A stretch of 64,000 nt of DNA from Streptomonospora salina (GCF_014204715.1 NZ_JACHLY010000001.1:1891001-1955000), one strand, 5' to 3'. Positions 38,297 through 47,295 are shown, numbered from the stretch's first letter. Notes: a model not told the origin generated them from the letters alone. Made by a program: numbers and translations.

Positions 38297-39475
38297 CTAC
38301 AAGCTGGGGTCCATCCCGTGGCTGGGGAACACCTCGCGCCGGGTGGCCTGGATGGCCTGATCGACGGGGTCGTCAGGGTCGAACCCGGACTCGAACGGCG
38401 TGAACTCGACGGTGCGGCCGTCGGTCATGTACAGCGGCGGGACCTCTCCGGTGCGCTCGCGCACGAGATCGCGCCAGGCCTGCGGCGTGTCGAGTGAAGG
38501 ATCGAGCGCTTCCCCGGACGCCTCGGCCAGCAGGTGCGTCCAGGCCCGCGGCACCACCTGCACCAGCTCGTAACCGCCGCCGCCCAGCACCACCCAGCGG
38601 CCGCCCGCGGTCTCCTTCGCCAGACGGTGCAGCTCGCTGTAGATCCGGCGCTGGCCGTCGATGCTGAGCATCAGATTCGCCAGCGGGTCCAGCGCGTGGG
38701 CGTCGGCGCCGTGCTGGGTCACCAGCACCTCGGGCTGGAACTCGCGCAGCAGCGGCGGCACGACCGCATCGAAGGCGCGCAGCCAGCGGGAGTCGTTGGT
38801 GCCGGCGGGGAGGGCGACGTTCACGGAGTACCCCTCGGCCCCCGGGCCGCCGGCCTCGCCCGGTCGGCCCGTGCCCGGGAACAGGGTCGCCGGCGACTCG
38901 TGCATGCTGATCGTCAGCACCCGCGGGTCGTCGTAGAACATGGTCTGCACGCCGTCGCCGTGGTGGACGTCGACGTCGACGTAGGCGACGCGCTTGGCCC
39001 CCTGCTCCAGCAGCCAGGACACGGCCAGGGCCGCATCGTTGTACACGCAGAAGCCCCAGGCGTTGCCCGGCATCGCGTGGTGCAGCCCGCCGGCGACGTT
39101 CGCGGCGTGCTCGGACTCGCCGTTCCACACCGACGACGCCGCCCGCACCGACGCGCCGGCCACCAGCGCCGAGGCGTCGTGCATGTCGGGGAAAACGGGG
39201 TTGTCGGGCGTACCCAGGCAGTAGGGGTCGTCGGGCTCCAGGGTCACGCCCGCCTTTTTGACCGCCTCGATGTAGTCCGGCCGGTGGATCGTCGCCAACA
39301 GGTCGTCGGAGGCCGGCTCGATCGCGCTCAGCGCTACGTTGGAGCGGTCGAACAGGCCGAACTCGCGGCTCAGCGCCATCGTCAGTTCCACCCGCACCGG
39401 TGCCAGCGGATGCTGCGGACCGAAGTTGTAGGACGTCAGCCCGTCATCCCAGGCAACGTGCAGCGAACAGGACAT
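38297..39475 (-). CDS. acuC: Acetoin utilisation protein AcuC (class I HDAC-like deacetylase)
   Basis: 392 aa. The histone-deacetylase fold carries the Zn/catalytic motifs HHAMPGNAWGFCVYND, DVDVHHGDGVQTMFY and GGGGYELVQV. In Bacillus, AcuC deacetylates and thereby activates acetyl-CoA synthetase; here no acu partner genes are adjacent. The ATG at 39475 has GGGAGGGG just upstream. Confidence 0.93.
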   Translation of the reverse strand: MSCSLHVAWDDGLTSYNFGPQHPLAPVRVELTMALSREFGLFDRSNVALSAIEPASDDLLATIHRPDYIEAVKKAGVTLEPDDPYCLGTPDNPVFPDMHDASALVAGASVRAASSVWNGESEHAANVAGGLHHAMPGNAWGFCVYNDAALAVSWLLEQGAKRVAYVDVDVHHGDGVQTMFYDDPRVLTISMHESPATLFPGTGRPGEAGGPGAEGYSVNVALPAGTNDSRWLRAFDAVVPPLLREFQPEVLVTQHGADAHALDPLANLMLSIDGQRRIYSELHRLAKETAGGRWVVLGGGGYELVQVVPRAWTHLLAEASGEALDPSLDTPQAWRDLVRERTGEVPPLYMTDGRTVEFTPFESGFDPDDPVDQAIQATRREVFPSHGMDPSL

Positions 39476-39605
39476 GTGCCCCTCCCGCCGAGCGGATCGT
39501 GTCTGCGCGGATGTGCGAGGTATCACCCGCTTGTTTCCAGCCTATTCAACAACCGGGCGGGCGCGGGGCAGCGGGGCGGGCGCAGGACCCGCGCGCACCC
39601 CGCGG

Positions 39606-40400
39606 TCAGCCCTCCGACAGTTCGCGGCTGCGCTCCCGCGCGGCCTCGATGGCGTCGGTGAACGCGGTCCGCACGCCGTGGCGCTCCAGCTCCCGGACGG
39701 CGGCGGCGGTGGTACCGCCGGGCGAGGTGACGGCCTCGCGCAGCACGACCGGATGCGCACCGGGGTCGCCCAGCATCGCGGCGGCGCCGCCGATGGTCTG
39801 GGTGACCAGCTTCTTGGCCGCGGCGCGGGTCATGCCCATGGCCACGCCCGCTTCGATCATGGTCTCGGCGATGAAGTAGAAATAAGCCGGCCCGCTGCCG
39901 GAGATGGCGGTGACGGTGTCGACGTGGCGCTCGGACACCCGCACGACCTCGCCCACCGACCGCAGCAGGGACTCGGCGTGGTCGAGCTGGCCGTCGCCGG
40001 TGTGGGCGCCCCCGGCTACAGCGGTCATGCCGCGGCCCACCAGCGCCGGGGTGTTGGGCATCGCCCGGACGACGGCGACGTCGCCGGAGAGATGCTTCTC
40101 CAGCAGCGACGTGGTGATCCCCGCCGCGATCGAGACGACCAGGGTGTCGGAGCCGAGGTCGCCGTCGATCCGGTCGAGCAGTTCGACCATGTCCTGCGGT
40201 TTGACCGCCAGGATCACGGTGCCGGCGCGGCTCGCGGAATCGGCCGGCGGCACGACCGCCACGCCGTAGCGCGCATGCAGCTCCTCGGCCCGCTCCCGGT
40301 TGGGTTCGGTGACCAGGAGCTGGTCGGCTTCGTAGCCGGTGGCCAGTAGGCCGGCGAGCAGCGCCTCGCCCATCTTGCCGCCGCCGATGATCGCGATCAT
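39606..40400 (-). CDS. proC: Pyrroline-5-carboxylate reductase
   Basis: 264 aa. It makes proline from pyrroline-5-carboxylate with NAD(P)H. The N-terminal Rossmann motif IAIIGGGKMGEALLAGL, VKPQDM, and the C-terminal SGSGPAYFYFIAE and TSPGGTT signatures are complete. The ATG at 40400 has AGGTGA upstream. Proline dehydrogenase, the opposing catabolic enzyme, lies 604 bp upstream on the same strand. Confidence 0.96.
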   Translation of the reverse strand: MIAIIGGGKMGEALLAGLLATGYEADQLLVTEPNRERAEELHARYGVAVVPPADSASRAGTVILAVKPQDMVELLDRIDGDLGSDTLVVSIAAGITTSLLEKHLSGDVAVVRAMPNTPALVGRGMTAVAGGAHTGDGQLDHAESLLRSVGEVVRVSERHVDTVTAISGSGPAYFYFIAETMIEAGVAMGMTRAAAKKLVTQTIGGAAAMLGDPGAHPVVLREAVTSPGGTTAAAVRELERHGVRTAFTDAIEAARERSRELSEG

Positions 40401-41004
40401 GAGTTCACCTCGTAGCGTTCCGTTTTCCTCAACGCTACCGAGATCGTCGGCGGGGCTCCGCCGTTCACGGCGGAGGTGACGCCGACTCCCCCGCGCAGCG
40501 GGGCGGAAAAAGGCCGATCCGCCGCCGGGCGGACCGGCGTCCAGCGGCTCGGACGGGGCGGTTCCGCTGTCGGATGTATCGCCGCACCGCGGTCGACGGG
40601 GCGCCGCCGGCCGGGCCGGCGCAGGAGAAGCCCGGCCGGAGCCGCTCGCCCGCGCCGGAAGCGGCGGACACGCCCGCAGAACTCCCGGCGCTACCGGCGC
40701 GGGGACACGTCCGTGCGGCTGGTGACCGGTGTGGAGACCGCGGCGTCGGGCGGGAGGTGCACCGGCGGGTGCACGCGCTCGCCCGCGCCGTCGAACACCG
40801 CCGGATCGGCCGCGGAGTCCGCGCACCGCGTGCATGATCTCCTCCATGCGGTGCGGGCGGACGTCGGAGGAATCCCCGGCTTTTAGCCCGGGGAGCGGAA
40901 GTCAACGAGGCCCGGATCCCTACAGCACCCGCGGGCTCTGCGGCCGCTGGGCCACGACAGGTCGTCCGGGCCCGTACGGGAAGCCGGGACCCCCGCGCGG
41001 CCGC
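40401..41004. other. Intergenic region with decayed transposon sequence
   Basis: 604 bp between proC and proline dehydrogenase. From about 40700 a plus-strand frame with coding-like third positions runs into the IS200/IS605-type right end and stops at TAG in the hairpin (40884-40886), ending GGIPGF. This is how actinobacterial tnpB genes commonly end. The rest (40401-40700) shows only short GC-rich inverted repeats. Confidence 0.4.
40866..40905 (+). mobile_element. IS200/IS605-type right-end relic (possible omegaRNA 3' end)
   Basis: The segment has the order GGAGGAAT, CCCCGG stem (40874-40879), TTTTAG-containing loop, CCGGGG stem (40888-40893), and terminal GGAAGTCAA. This is the layout of right ends of actinobacterial IS200/IS605-family elements, where the hairpin also forms the 3' end of the TnpB guide RNA. 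No intact tnpA or tnpB is present, so it is a solo end or remnant. Recognition is from memory of family ends. Confidence 0.5.
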
Positions 41005-41940
41005 TCATCCGCGGCGCAGCACCGTCCGGGCGGCGAAGGCGGCGTTGGCGGGGCGTTCGGCCATGCGGCGGACCAGGTAGCCGTACCAGTCGCGGCCGTA
41101 GGGGACATAGACCCGCACCCGCGCGCCCAGGTCGGCGAGGCGGCGCTGCTCCTCGGGGCGGGCGCCGTAGAGCATCTGGTATTCGAAGCCGTCGTAGGTG
41201 CGGCCGAAGCGCCGGGCCAGGGTGGTGGCGATATCGATCAGCCGGGGGTCGTGCGTGGCCACCATCGGGTAGGTCTCGCTGTCCATCAGCCGGCGCAGCT
41301 GGCGGACGTAGGCGGCGTCGACGTCGCGGCGCTGGGGGTAGCCGGTGGCCGGGTCGGAGGCGTAGGCCCCCTTGCACAGCCGCACCCGGGCGCCGGGCTC
41401 GGAGGCCATGGCGGCGGTGTCGCCGTCGGTTCTGCGCAGATAGGACTGCAGCACGCAGCCCAGCCAGGGGTAGTCGCCGCGCAGCGAGGCGACGAGCCGC
41501 AGCGTGGGGCCGACGTAGCGCTCGTTCTCCATGTCGACGGTGACGGTGGTTCCGGCCGCGGCGGCCGCGGCGCAGATGCGGGCGAGGTTCCCGGCGGCCA
41601 GCTGCGGCCCTTCGTCTCCCAGGGCCAGACCGATGGCGGTGGGCTTCACCGACACCTCGGCCGAGGAGGTCAGGCCGGCGCGCTCCAGTAGCCGCAGCAG
41701 GTGCAGATAGCCCGCCGTGATGTCCTCGGCCTGCTCGGGGTGCCCGGTGTCCTCGCCGAGGTGGTCGACGGAGGACGCCACGCCCTGCTCGGCCAGCTCC
41801 TCGGCCGTGCGCACGGCGTCCTCGGCGTGCTCGCCCGCCACGAACCGGTCGACGACCCCGCGGGTGAGCCGGGACCCCGACGCGGCGGAGCGCAGCCGGT
41901 CGCTGCCGGCGGCCGCCAGTAGTGTCTTCCGCAGAACCAT
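41005..41940 (-). CDS. Proline dehydrogenase (monofunctional)
   Basis: 311 aa. FAD-dependent oxidation of proline to pyrroline-5-carboxylate, passing electrons to the quinone pool. The TIM-barrel signatures KGAYAS and the C-terminal RVYVPYGRDWYGYLVRRMAERPAN (substrate-binding arginines) are intact. No pyrroline-5-carboxylate dehydrogenase is adjacent. The ATG at 41940 has GGAG upstream. The upstream gap shared with purC holds a long palindromic repeat. Confidence 0.94.
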   Translation of the reverse strand: MVLRKTLLAAAGSDRLRSAASGSRLTRGVVDRFVAGEHAEDAVRTAEELAEQGVASSVDHLGEDTGHPEQAEDITAGYLHLLRLLERAGLTSSAEVSVKPTAIGLALGDEGPQLAAGNLARICAAAAAAGTTVTVDMENERYVGPTLRLVASLRGDYPWLGCVLQSYLRRTDGDTAAMASEPGARVRLCKGAYASDPATGYPQRRDVDAAYVRQLRRLMDSETYPMVATHDPRLIDIATTLARRFGRTYDGFEYQMLYGARPEEQRRLADLGARVRVYVPYGRDWYGYLVRRMAERPANAAFAARTVLRRG

Positions 41941-42007
41941 CCCGCGCTCCTCACTCGCCGCACTCGACTGCGCCCACCGGTCCCCTGCCCGCGTCCGTCG
42001 GCCACAG

Positions 42008-42076
42008 CACCGTCGATCTTGTAGCCACAGTGAGTGAAAACGTTTTACCGTGACCGTAGCTACAAGATCCACGGTG
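42008..42076. repeat. Long palindromic repeat, copy 1 (between proline dehydrogenase and purC)
   Basis: Outer arms of 18 bp pair with one mismatch (42008-42025 with 42059-42076); both contain GATCTTGTAGC. The 33-bp centre holds a second, smaller palindrome around GAAAACGTTTT. A second copy of the GATCTTGTAGC...GCTACAAGATC element lies just after purC. Position between divergent genes argues against a plain terminator. Confidence 0.85.
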
Positions 42077-42241
42077 GCATAGCCGGGGCGTCCACCGGAG
42101 CGGCCCCGGGCCCGCGCCCAAGGCACCGGGCAGCGGGATGGAGTAGGGTTTGGCTCCGTTGAGCCGAGCGGCGTGCGGGCCGCACGACCTGCGGCGGCTC
42201 CCGGCGCTCGCCGATCCAGAGCAAGGACGGCAGGCAACCCC

Positions 42242-43075
42242 ATGGAACTCGTCCACTCCGGGAAGGTCCGCGACGTCTACTCCGACGGCGACGACCTGAT
42301 CCTCGTGGCCTCCGACCGTGTCAGCGTCTACGACGTGGTGCTCCCGACGCCGATCCCCGACAAGGGCCGGATCCTGACCCGGCTCTCGCTGTGGTGGTTC
42401 GAGCGCCTCGCCGACATCATGCCCAACCACGTCGTCTCCGACAGCGACGTACCCGCCGAGTGGGCGGGCCGTGCCATCCGGTGCCGGCGGCTGGACATGG
42501 TGCCCGTCGAGTTCATCGCGCGCGGCTACCTCGCCGGTTCGGTGGTCGGGGAGTACACCAAGCACAAGGCGATCTCGGGTGTCGAGCTTCCCGACGGTCT
42601 GACCGAGGCGTCGCAGCTGCCCGAGCCCGTCTTCACCCCCACCACGAAGGCGTCCGAGGGCCACGACGAGGCGGTCACCTTCGACGAGGTCGCCGCGGAG
42701 ATCGGCACGGAGACCGCGGAGCGGCTGCGCGACGCCACCCTGCGGATCTACGCGCGCGGCGCCGAGCTGGCCGCTGAGCGGGGCATCCTCATCGCCGACA
42801 CCAAGGTGGAGTTCGGGCGTGCGCCCGACGGCACCCTCGTCCTCGCCGACGAGGTACTCACCCCGGACTCCTCGCGGTTCTGGCCCGCCGACCAGTGGCG
42901 CCCGGGCCGCGCGCAGAACTCGCTGGACAAGCAGTTCGTGCGGGACTGGAGCAGCACGATCGCCGGGTGGGACCGCACTCCCCCGGGGCCGGAGATCCCC
43001 GAGGACATCGTCGAGGCCACCCGCGCCCGCTACGTGGAGTGCTACGAGCGCCTCACCGGCCGCCGCTGGCAGTAG
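42242..43075 (+). CDS. purC: SAICAR synthetase (phosphoribosylaminoimidazole-succinocarboxamide synthase)
   Basis: 277 aa. It couples aspartate to CAIR with ATP in purine synthesis. SGKVRDVYSDGDDLILVASDRVS is the family start, with PVEFIARGYLAGS and LADEVLTPDSSRFW downstream. The ATG at 42242 was chosen by length and homology; the ribosome site is weak. It stands alone, without other pur genes, flanked on both sides by copies of the same palindrome. Confidence 0.96.
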   Translation: MELVHSGKVRDVYSDGDDLILVASDRVSVYDVVLPTPIPDKGRILTRLSLWWFERLADIMPNHVVSDSDVPAEWAGRAIRCRRLDMVPVEFIARGYLAGSVVGEYTKHKAISGVELPDGLTEASQLPEPVFTPTTKASEGHDEAVTFDEVAAEIGTETAERLRDATLRIYARGAELAAERGILIADTKVEFGRAPDGTLVLADEVLTPDSSRFWPADQWRPGRAQNSLDKQFVRDWSSTIAGWDRTPPGPEIPEDIVEATRARYVECYERLTGRRWQ

Positions 43076-43113
43076 GCCCGTCGCCCGTCAGGCCGTCCGC
43101 CCGTCAGACCCGT

Positions 43114-43168
43114 GATCTTGTAGCTACCGTCACGGGAAATCGCTTTCACGCACCGTAGCTACAAGATC
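43114..43168. repeat. Long palindromic repeat, copy 2 (after purC)
   Basis: Perfect 14-bp arms GATCTTGTAGCTAC (43114-43127) and GTAGCTACAAGATC (43155-43168) with a 27-bp centre that includes GAAATCGCTTTC. Right arm and inner flank (ACCGTAGCTACAAGATC) are identical to copy 1, 1.1 kb away. Confidence 0.85.
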
Positions 43169-43192
43169 GGCGGTATTCGGGGGAGCGGCTGA

Positions 43193-43227
43193 ACGGGGCG
43201 GGCGCCCGCTGCGGGCGCCCGCCCCGT
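43193..43227. terminator. Strong hairpin between convergent purC and LPXTG gene
   Basis: 17-bp perfect inverted repeat (43193-43209 with 43211-43227), 117 bp after purC and 38 bp beyond the stop of the facing gene. Confidence 0.65.
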
Positions 43228-43264
43228 CGCCGCGCGCTGGACGCCCGCGCGGTGGTGCCGGTGC

Positions 43265-44143
43265 CTACTCGCCGGCGTGCTCGGCCTTCTTCCTGCGACC
43301 GAAGTACACGGCGGTGCCGCCACCCGCGACCGCGGCGACGCCGACCGCGACGAGGCCGGTCAGGGCCGCGCCGGTGACCGGCAGGCCTTCGTCGGAGCCC
43401 TCGCCAGCGGGCGGCGCGGCGTCGCCGCCCTCGGGGGGCTCGGACTCGCCGCCGGGTCCGGGCGTCTGGCCGTCGTCCGGCGCAGGCGCAGTCCCCTCGT
43501 CGTCCTCAGGCGGGGGCGTCTGGCCGTCGTCCGGCGGAGGCGACGTCTCGCCCTCCTCGGGCGGAGGCGTGGTCTCGTCGCCGTCCGGCGGAGGCGTGGT
43601 CTCGTCGCCGTCCGGCGGAGGCGTGGTCTCGTCGCCGTCCGGCGGAGGCGTGGTCTCGTCGCCGTCCGGCGGAGGCGGCGTCTCGCCGTCCCCGCACTCG
43701 ACCCACAGCATCTTGTGCTTCGTGCCCGTGAGCTGGTCCTTGCCCTCGAACTCCCACGTGACCCTGTAGTGCCCGTCGGGCAGTTCGATGTCGTCGGTGC
43801 GGCCGTGGCCGCCGTCGTCGAGGACGAGGGAGCCCTCGGCGGCGACGGTCCCCTTGTCGCCCGTGGGCTTCCACTCCAGAACCTGCCAGGAGACCTCCTG
43901 CGCCGCGTCGAACTTGCGGCCGACGATGTAGAACTCGCAGACCTTGGGCTCGTTCTTGCTCAGCCACTCTTCGGTGGCGGCGTCGTGGACCTTGACCGAC
44001 CCGTTGTTGCCCTTCTTCTTGTCACCGTGGGAAGCGGTGGCGTCGGCGGCGGCTGTACCGCCCAGGGCGAGCGATACGGATCCGATCAGCAGTGCGCCTC
44101 CGGCGAGGCGTGCGGTGTTCTTCAGCCAATGGCCGTGTGACAA
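43265..44143 (-). CDS. LPXTG-anchored surface protein with Pro/Asp/Thr repeat stalk
   Basis: About 292 aa. Signal peptide, a ~120-residue globular domain (KVCEFYIVGRKFD, HYRVTWEFEGKDQ), then a stalk with four DGDETTPPP repeats plus related ones. It ends in a complete sorting signal: LPVTG, hydrophobic helix, basic GRRKKAEHAGE tail. A sortase should link it to peptidoglycan; none is in the window. Start uncertain: TTG at 44143 has AAGAGG seven bases upstream, whereas TTG at 44161 has no ribosome site. Ligand unknown. Confidence 0.85.
   Translation of the reverse strand: MSHGHWLKNTARLAGGALLIGSVSLALGGTAAADATASHGDKKKGNNGSVKVHDAATEEWLSKNEPKVCEFYIVGRKFDAAQEVSWQVLEWKPTGDKGTVAAEGSLVLDDGGHGRTDDIELPDGHYRVTWEFEGKDQLTGTKHKMLWVECGDGETPPPPDGDETTPPPDGDETTPPPDGDETTPPPDGDETTPPPEEGETSPPPDDGQTPPPEDDEGTAPAPDDGQTPGPGGESEPPEGGDAAPPAGEGSDEGLPVTGAALTGLVAVGVAAVAGGGTAVYFGRRKKAEHAGE
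43571..43678. repeat. 27-bp tandem repeat (x4) coding for the LPXTG protein stalk
   Basis: Four head-to-tail 27-bp units beginning GGTCTCGTCGCCGTC, near-identical, each encoding DGDETTPPP on the minus strand. The last unit diverges at its end. Such exact repeats are likely to vary in copy number between strains. Confidence 0.9.
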
Positions 44144-44409
44144 GGGGGAACCTCTTCGCAAGAGTGCAATGACGGTTGTGACTGTCGCGACTCACACGTC
44201 TCCGCCCGAAGGGCGGCAGCGGGGGACGGGGGCGACCTCTCCAGCGAAGATATCGCCGGACGGATGTTTCGGACACCCGCAATGATCACATCTACACAAC
44301 GCTCGGCACCCGATACTCGGCCGCAGATCCTCTCTCACCTGCGATCACAGCGGACCGCGCTGACAACCCCACCCGGGACGCCCGACAGGACCGGGTTTCG
44401 GACGGTCGC

Positions 44410-45339
44410 TCAGCCCGTCCGGTCCACGGTCCCTTCGGAGGACACCGCGAAAGTGCGCCGGGGCTCCGGCTCGCTCGTCTCACGCAGGAGCGTGGCGCGT
44501 TCGCGGCGATGGCCGCCGTCCGCGGCGGGATCGGTGCTGACCCCGGCGAAGTGCAGCCGCGTGAAGGCCAGTGCCTCGGCGAGCTCCAAGTGGCGGGTCT
44601 CGGAGTCCGCGGCCTTGCGCGTGTTGACCTCCAGCACGATCTGCCCGCCGTAGCCGGTCGTGGCCAGGTGCTCCAGAAGTTCGGCGCAGGGCTGGGTGCC
44701 GCGACCGGGAATCAAGTGCTCGTCGAGGTTCTGCGTACCGGTGCCGTCGGTCAGGTGCACGTGCGACAGCCGGTCGCCGAGCCGTTTGGCCATCTCCAGC
44801 CCGTCGGAGTGGGACATGGCCGCGTGCGACAGGTCGAGTGTGACGTCGGGGTAGTCGCGCTCGATCGGGTTCCAACTCGGGGCGTAGGGGACGACCTCGC
44901 GGTCGCGCATCCGCACCGGGTACATGTTCTCGACCGCGAAGACGACGTCGGTCTCCTCCTGCATGCGGCTGATCCCGGTCTCGAAATCGCGGGCGTAGTC
45001 GCGCTGCCAGCGGAAGGCCGGGTGCACCACGACGGTCCGCGCTCCCAGCGCCTCGGCCATCTCCTTGGACCTGATCAGCTTGCCCCACGGCTCACGGCCC
45101 CATACCCACTGGGTGAAGATCAGGCACGGAGCGTGCACCGCGAGGATGGGCACGCCGTGGTAGTCCGACAGCCGCCGGAGCATGTCGACGTCCTGGCTGG
45201 CGGGATCGGTCGAAACGAGCACTTCGATGCCGTCGTAGCCGAGCTTGGCGGCGATCTCGAATGCGGCGGGCGTCTTCTCCGGGTAGACCGACGCCGTAGA
45301 CAGCACGACCGGCGCGTCTGGGACCTGGACGGAACTCAC
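44410..45339 (-). CDS. Sugar phosphate isomerase/epimerase-like TIM-barrel protein
   Basis: 309 aa of the xylose-isomerase-like (AP endonuclease family 2) TIM barrel. Metal-site residues are visible in [32 protein letters not shown] and LEVNTR. Substrate cannot be predicted. GTG at 45339. The 266 bp between its stop and the LPXTG gene start shows no gene. It is divergent from the methyltransferase. Confidence 0.85.
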   Translation of the reverse strand: MSSVQVPDAPVVLSTASVYPEKTPAAFEIAAKLGYDGIEVLVSTDPASQDVDMLRRLSDYHGVPILAVHAPCLIFTQWVWGREPWGKLIRSKEMAEALGARTVVVHPAFRWQRDYARDFETGISRMQEETDVVFAVENMYPVRMRDREVVPYAPSWNPIERDYPDVTLDLSHAAMSHSDGLEMAKRLGDRLSHVHLTDGTGTQNLDEHLIPGRGTQPCAELLEHLATTGYGGQIVLEVNTRKAADSETRHLELAEALAFTRLHFAGVSTDPAADGGHRRERATLLRETSEPEPRRTFAVSSEGTVDRTG

Positions 45340-45452
45340 GCCACCAAGATATGCGCTGTGGCGGCCGCGTGGATCGCTACCCGCCGCGAGAGGGCGCGGC
45401 GAATCCGGGGCGGGCCGTGCGCCCCGCCCGCCGGGTCCCTAGCCTGGCCCGG

Positions 45453-46151
45453 GTGAGAGCAGCACTGGCGGGGGCCGTACCCAGCCCCAACATCTGGCAG
45501 TACCCGCACGTCTACGAGCTGGAGAACGCGGCGGCCGACCCCGACGGCGTCGTCGGCGCGGCGATGCGCGCCGTGCGCGGCATGTCCGGCGCGCACGTGC
45601 TCGACATCGGCTGCGGTGACGGCTACCACCTGCCCGGTTTCGCGCGGGAGGCCGGACGCGTGACCGGGGTCGAGCCGCACGCCCGGCTGGCCCGGGCGGC
45701 GCGGGCGCGCACGGCGGACCTCGCGGGTGTGGAGGTGCGCACCGGCGTCGCCCAGCGCCTGCCCGTCCCCGGCGCCTCGGTCGACGTCGCCCATGCGCGC
45801 CTGGCGTACTTCTTCGGCCCCGGCTGCGAACCGGGGCTGGCCGAGCTGCGACGGGTCGTGCGGCGTGGCGGCGTCGCGTTCGTGATCGACAACGACGCCA
45901 CCCGCAGCACCTTCGGCGGGTGGTTCCGCCGCTCCCTGCCCGAATACGACCCCGGGCGGGTGGAGCGGTTCTGGTTCCGGCAGGGTTTCCAGCGCACCCC
46001 CTTGACGATCCGCTGGTCCTTCGCGACCCGGGCCCGCTTCGAGGCGGTGGTGCGCATCGAGCTGGCGCCGCGGGTGGCCGATGCGGTCGTCGCCGAGCAT
46101 CCGGGGCGAGAGGTCGACTACGCCCTCAACCTGTGGTGGCGCGAGTACTGA
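45453..46151 (+). CDS. Class I SAM-dependent methyltransferase
   Basis: 232 aa. Motif I VLDIGCGDGYHLPGFA and the following acidic motif VTGVEPH mark a UbiE/Methyltransf_11-type Rossmann fold. The GTG at 45453 starts just before the SPNIWQYPHVYE block; frames upstream are Arg/Pro-rich and unlike coding sequence. Substrate unknown. Confidence 0.85.
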   Translation: MRAALAGAVPSPNIWQYPHVYELENAAADPDGVVGAAMRAVRGMSGAHVLDIGCGDGYHLPGFAREAGRVTGVEPHARLARAARARTADLAGVEVRTGVAQRLPVPGASVDVAHARLAYFFGPGCEPGLAELRRVVRRGGVAFVIDNDATRSTFGGWFRRSLPEYDPGRVERFWFRQGFQRTPLTIRWSFATRARFEAVVRIELAPRVADAVVAEHPGREVDYALNLWWREY

Positions 46152-46166
46152 CCCGTACCGCCCCGT

Positions 46167-46189
46167 CCCCGCCGCGCCGGGCCGCGGGG
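46167..46189. terminator. Hairpin between convergent methyltransferase and lipase genes
   Basis: CCCCGC/GCGGGG inverted repeat in a 46-bp gap between two stops; further GC pairs can extend it. Confidence 0.35.
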
Positions 46190-46197
46190 GCGGCGGC

Positions 46198-47118
46198 TCA
46201 GACCTGCGGGCTGTCCCGGCGCACCCCCAGGGCCTCCAGCACCCGGTCCCCCACCTCGGTCATGCCGGCGGCGTTGGGGTGGACGGGGGCCGCGGGGCGG
46301 TTGGGGAAGACGCCTTCGACCCACCGGCGCCCGGAGGGCGCGCACATGTCGTGGCCGGGATCGGAGGTGTCGACGAACACGGCCCCCGCGTCGGCGGCCT
46401 CCTTCTCCAGCACCGCGTTGAGCTCCGCCCAGACGCCGTAGAGGTATTCGACGTCGTCGTCGGCGAACGGGGCCTGAAGGCAGCCGTCCTCGCGCGGGAG
46501 CAACTCCAGGTAGCCCACGACCGCGACCGTCGCGTCGGGGCTGCGCCGGCCCACGGCCTCCAGCACCCCGCCGACGTTCTCGCCCACCTCGGGCAGGCGC
46601 TCACGGATCTCGTCGCCGCCGGGTCCGGTGTAGTGGTCGCGGCAGGGGGCGCCGTCGGGATCGGTGGCGGCCAGTGCCAGGCACGTGAGCGCCAGTTCGG
46701 AGTAGCCGAGATCGTTGCCCCCGACACCCAGGGTGACCAGTGTGGTCTCGGGGGTCAGTGCGTCCAGCTGGGCCGGGTTGGTGGCCAGACCCAGCCCTTG
46801 GGGCTCGGCCATGTCTCCGGTCTCGGCGCCGATGCAGCTGGCGTCGGTGAATTCGTCCGCGCCCGCCGCTTCGGCCACCCGGTTGGGGTAGTTGGAGCGC
46901 GAGCGCAGGCACAGCGCGGGGTCGCCGTAGGGCGGCGGAATGAACGGGCCGGCGGTGAACGAGTCGCCCAGAGCGACGTACTCGTCGGCGATTCCGCCTG
47001 CAGGGCCGTCGGCGTCGGTGTCGGCTCCGGCCGGGGCGGCGGTGGCGGTGAGGACGAGCGCCCCGGCGAGCGCGAAGGCCGGGGCGCCGCGGCGGTTGAA
47101 GACACAGGCTGCGGACAC
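46198..47118 (-). CDS. Secreted SGNH/GDSL-family lipase/esterase
   Basis: 306 aa with a signal peptide (cleavage near TAAPAGADT). SGNH blocks are complete: YVALGDSFTAG (nucleophile Ser), GVGGND (Asn) and PVHPNAAG (catalytic His, Asp/Val context). Cysteine pairs suggest disulfides as in Streptomyces lipases. GTG at 47118 has AGGAG six bases upstream. Confidence 0.93.
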   Translation of the reverse strand: MSAACVFNRRGAPAFALAGALVLTATAAPAGADTDADGPAGGIADEYVALGDSFTAGPFIPPPYGDPALCLRSRSNYPNRVAEAAGADEFTDASCIGAETGDMAEPQGLGLATNPAQLDALTPETTLVTLGVGGNDLGYSELALTCLALAATDPDGAPCRDHYTGPGGDEIRERLPEVGENVGGVLEAVGRRSPDATVAVVGYLELLPREDGCLQAPFADDDVEYLYGVWAELNAVLEKEAADAGAVFVDTSDPGHDMCAPSGRRWVEGVFPNRPAAPVHPNAAGMTEVGDRVLEALGVRRDSPQV

Positions 47119-47295
47119 GGGCGACTCCTGAGTACGGGCGGGGCTTCGGGGGGCGGTCTCCCGCCCGGCACCGGGCGGCGCATCGACGACGTTCCGCAAA
47201 TGAACATAACGCAGAGTGCTCGCTAGGGTCGGCGTTTTCCACAGGCGCGCCAGGAGCGGGTCGGCGCTGTCTGCGGCGGGCGCTACGGTGCAGCC

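Noticed and set aside
40401-40700. Possible gene upstream of the transposon relic
   Set aside because: Frames are short, Arg/Gly/Pro-rich and show no similarity or ribosome site.
42008-42076. Palindrome copy 1 considered as a terminator
   Set aside because: It lies between two divergent genes, where no transcript should end, and has a second copy elsewhere.
43571-43678. Direct repeats considered as a CRISPR array
   Set aside because: Units are contiguous 27-bp coding repeats without spacers and encode the stalk of the LPXTG protein.
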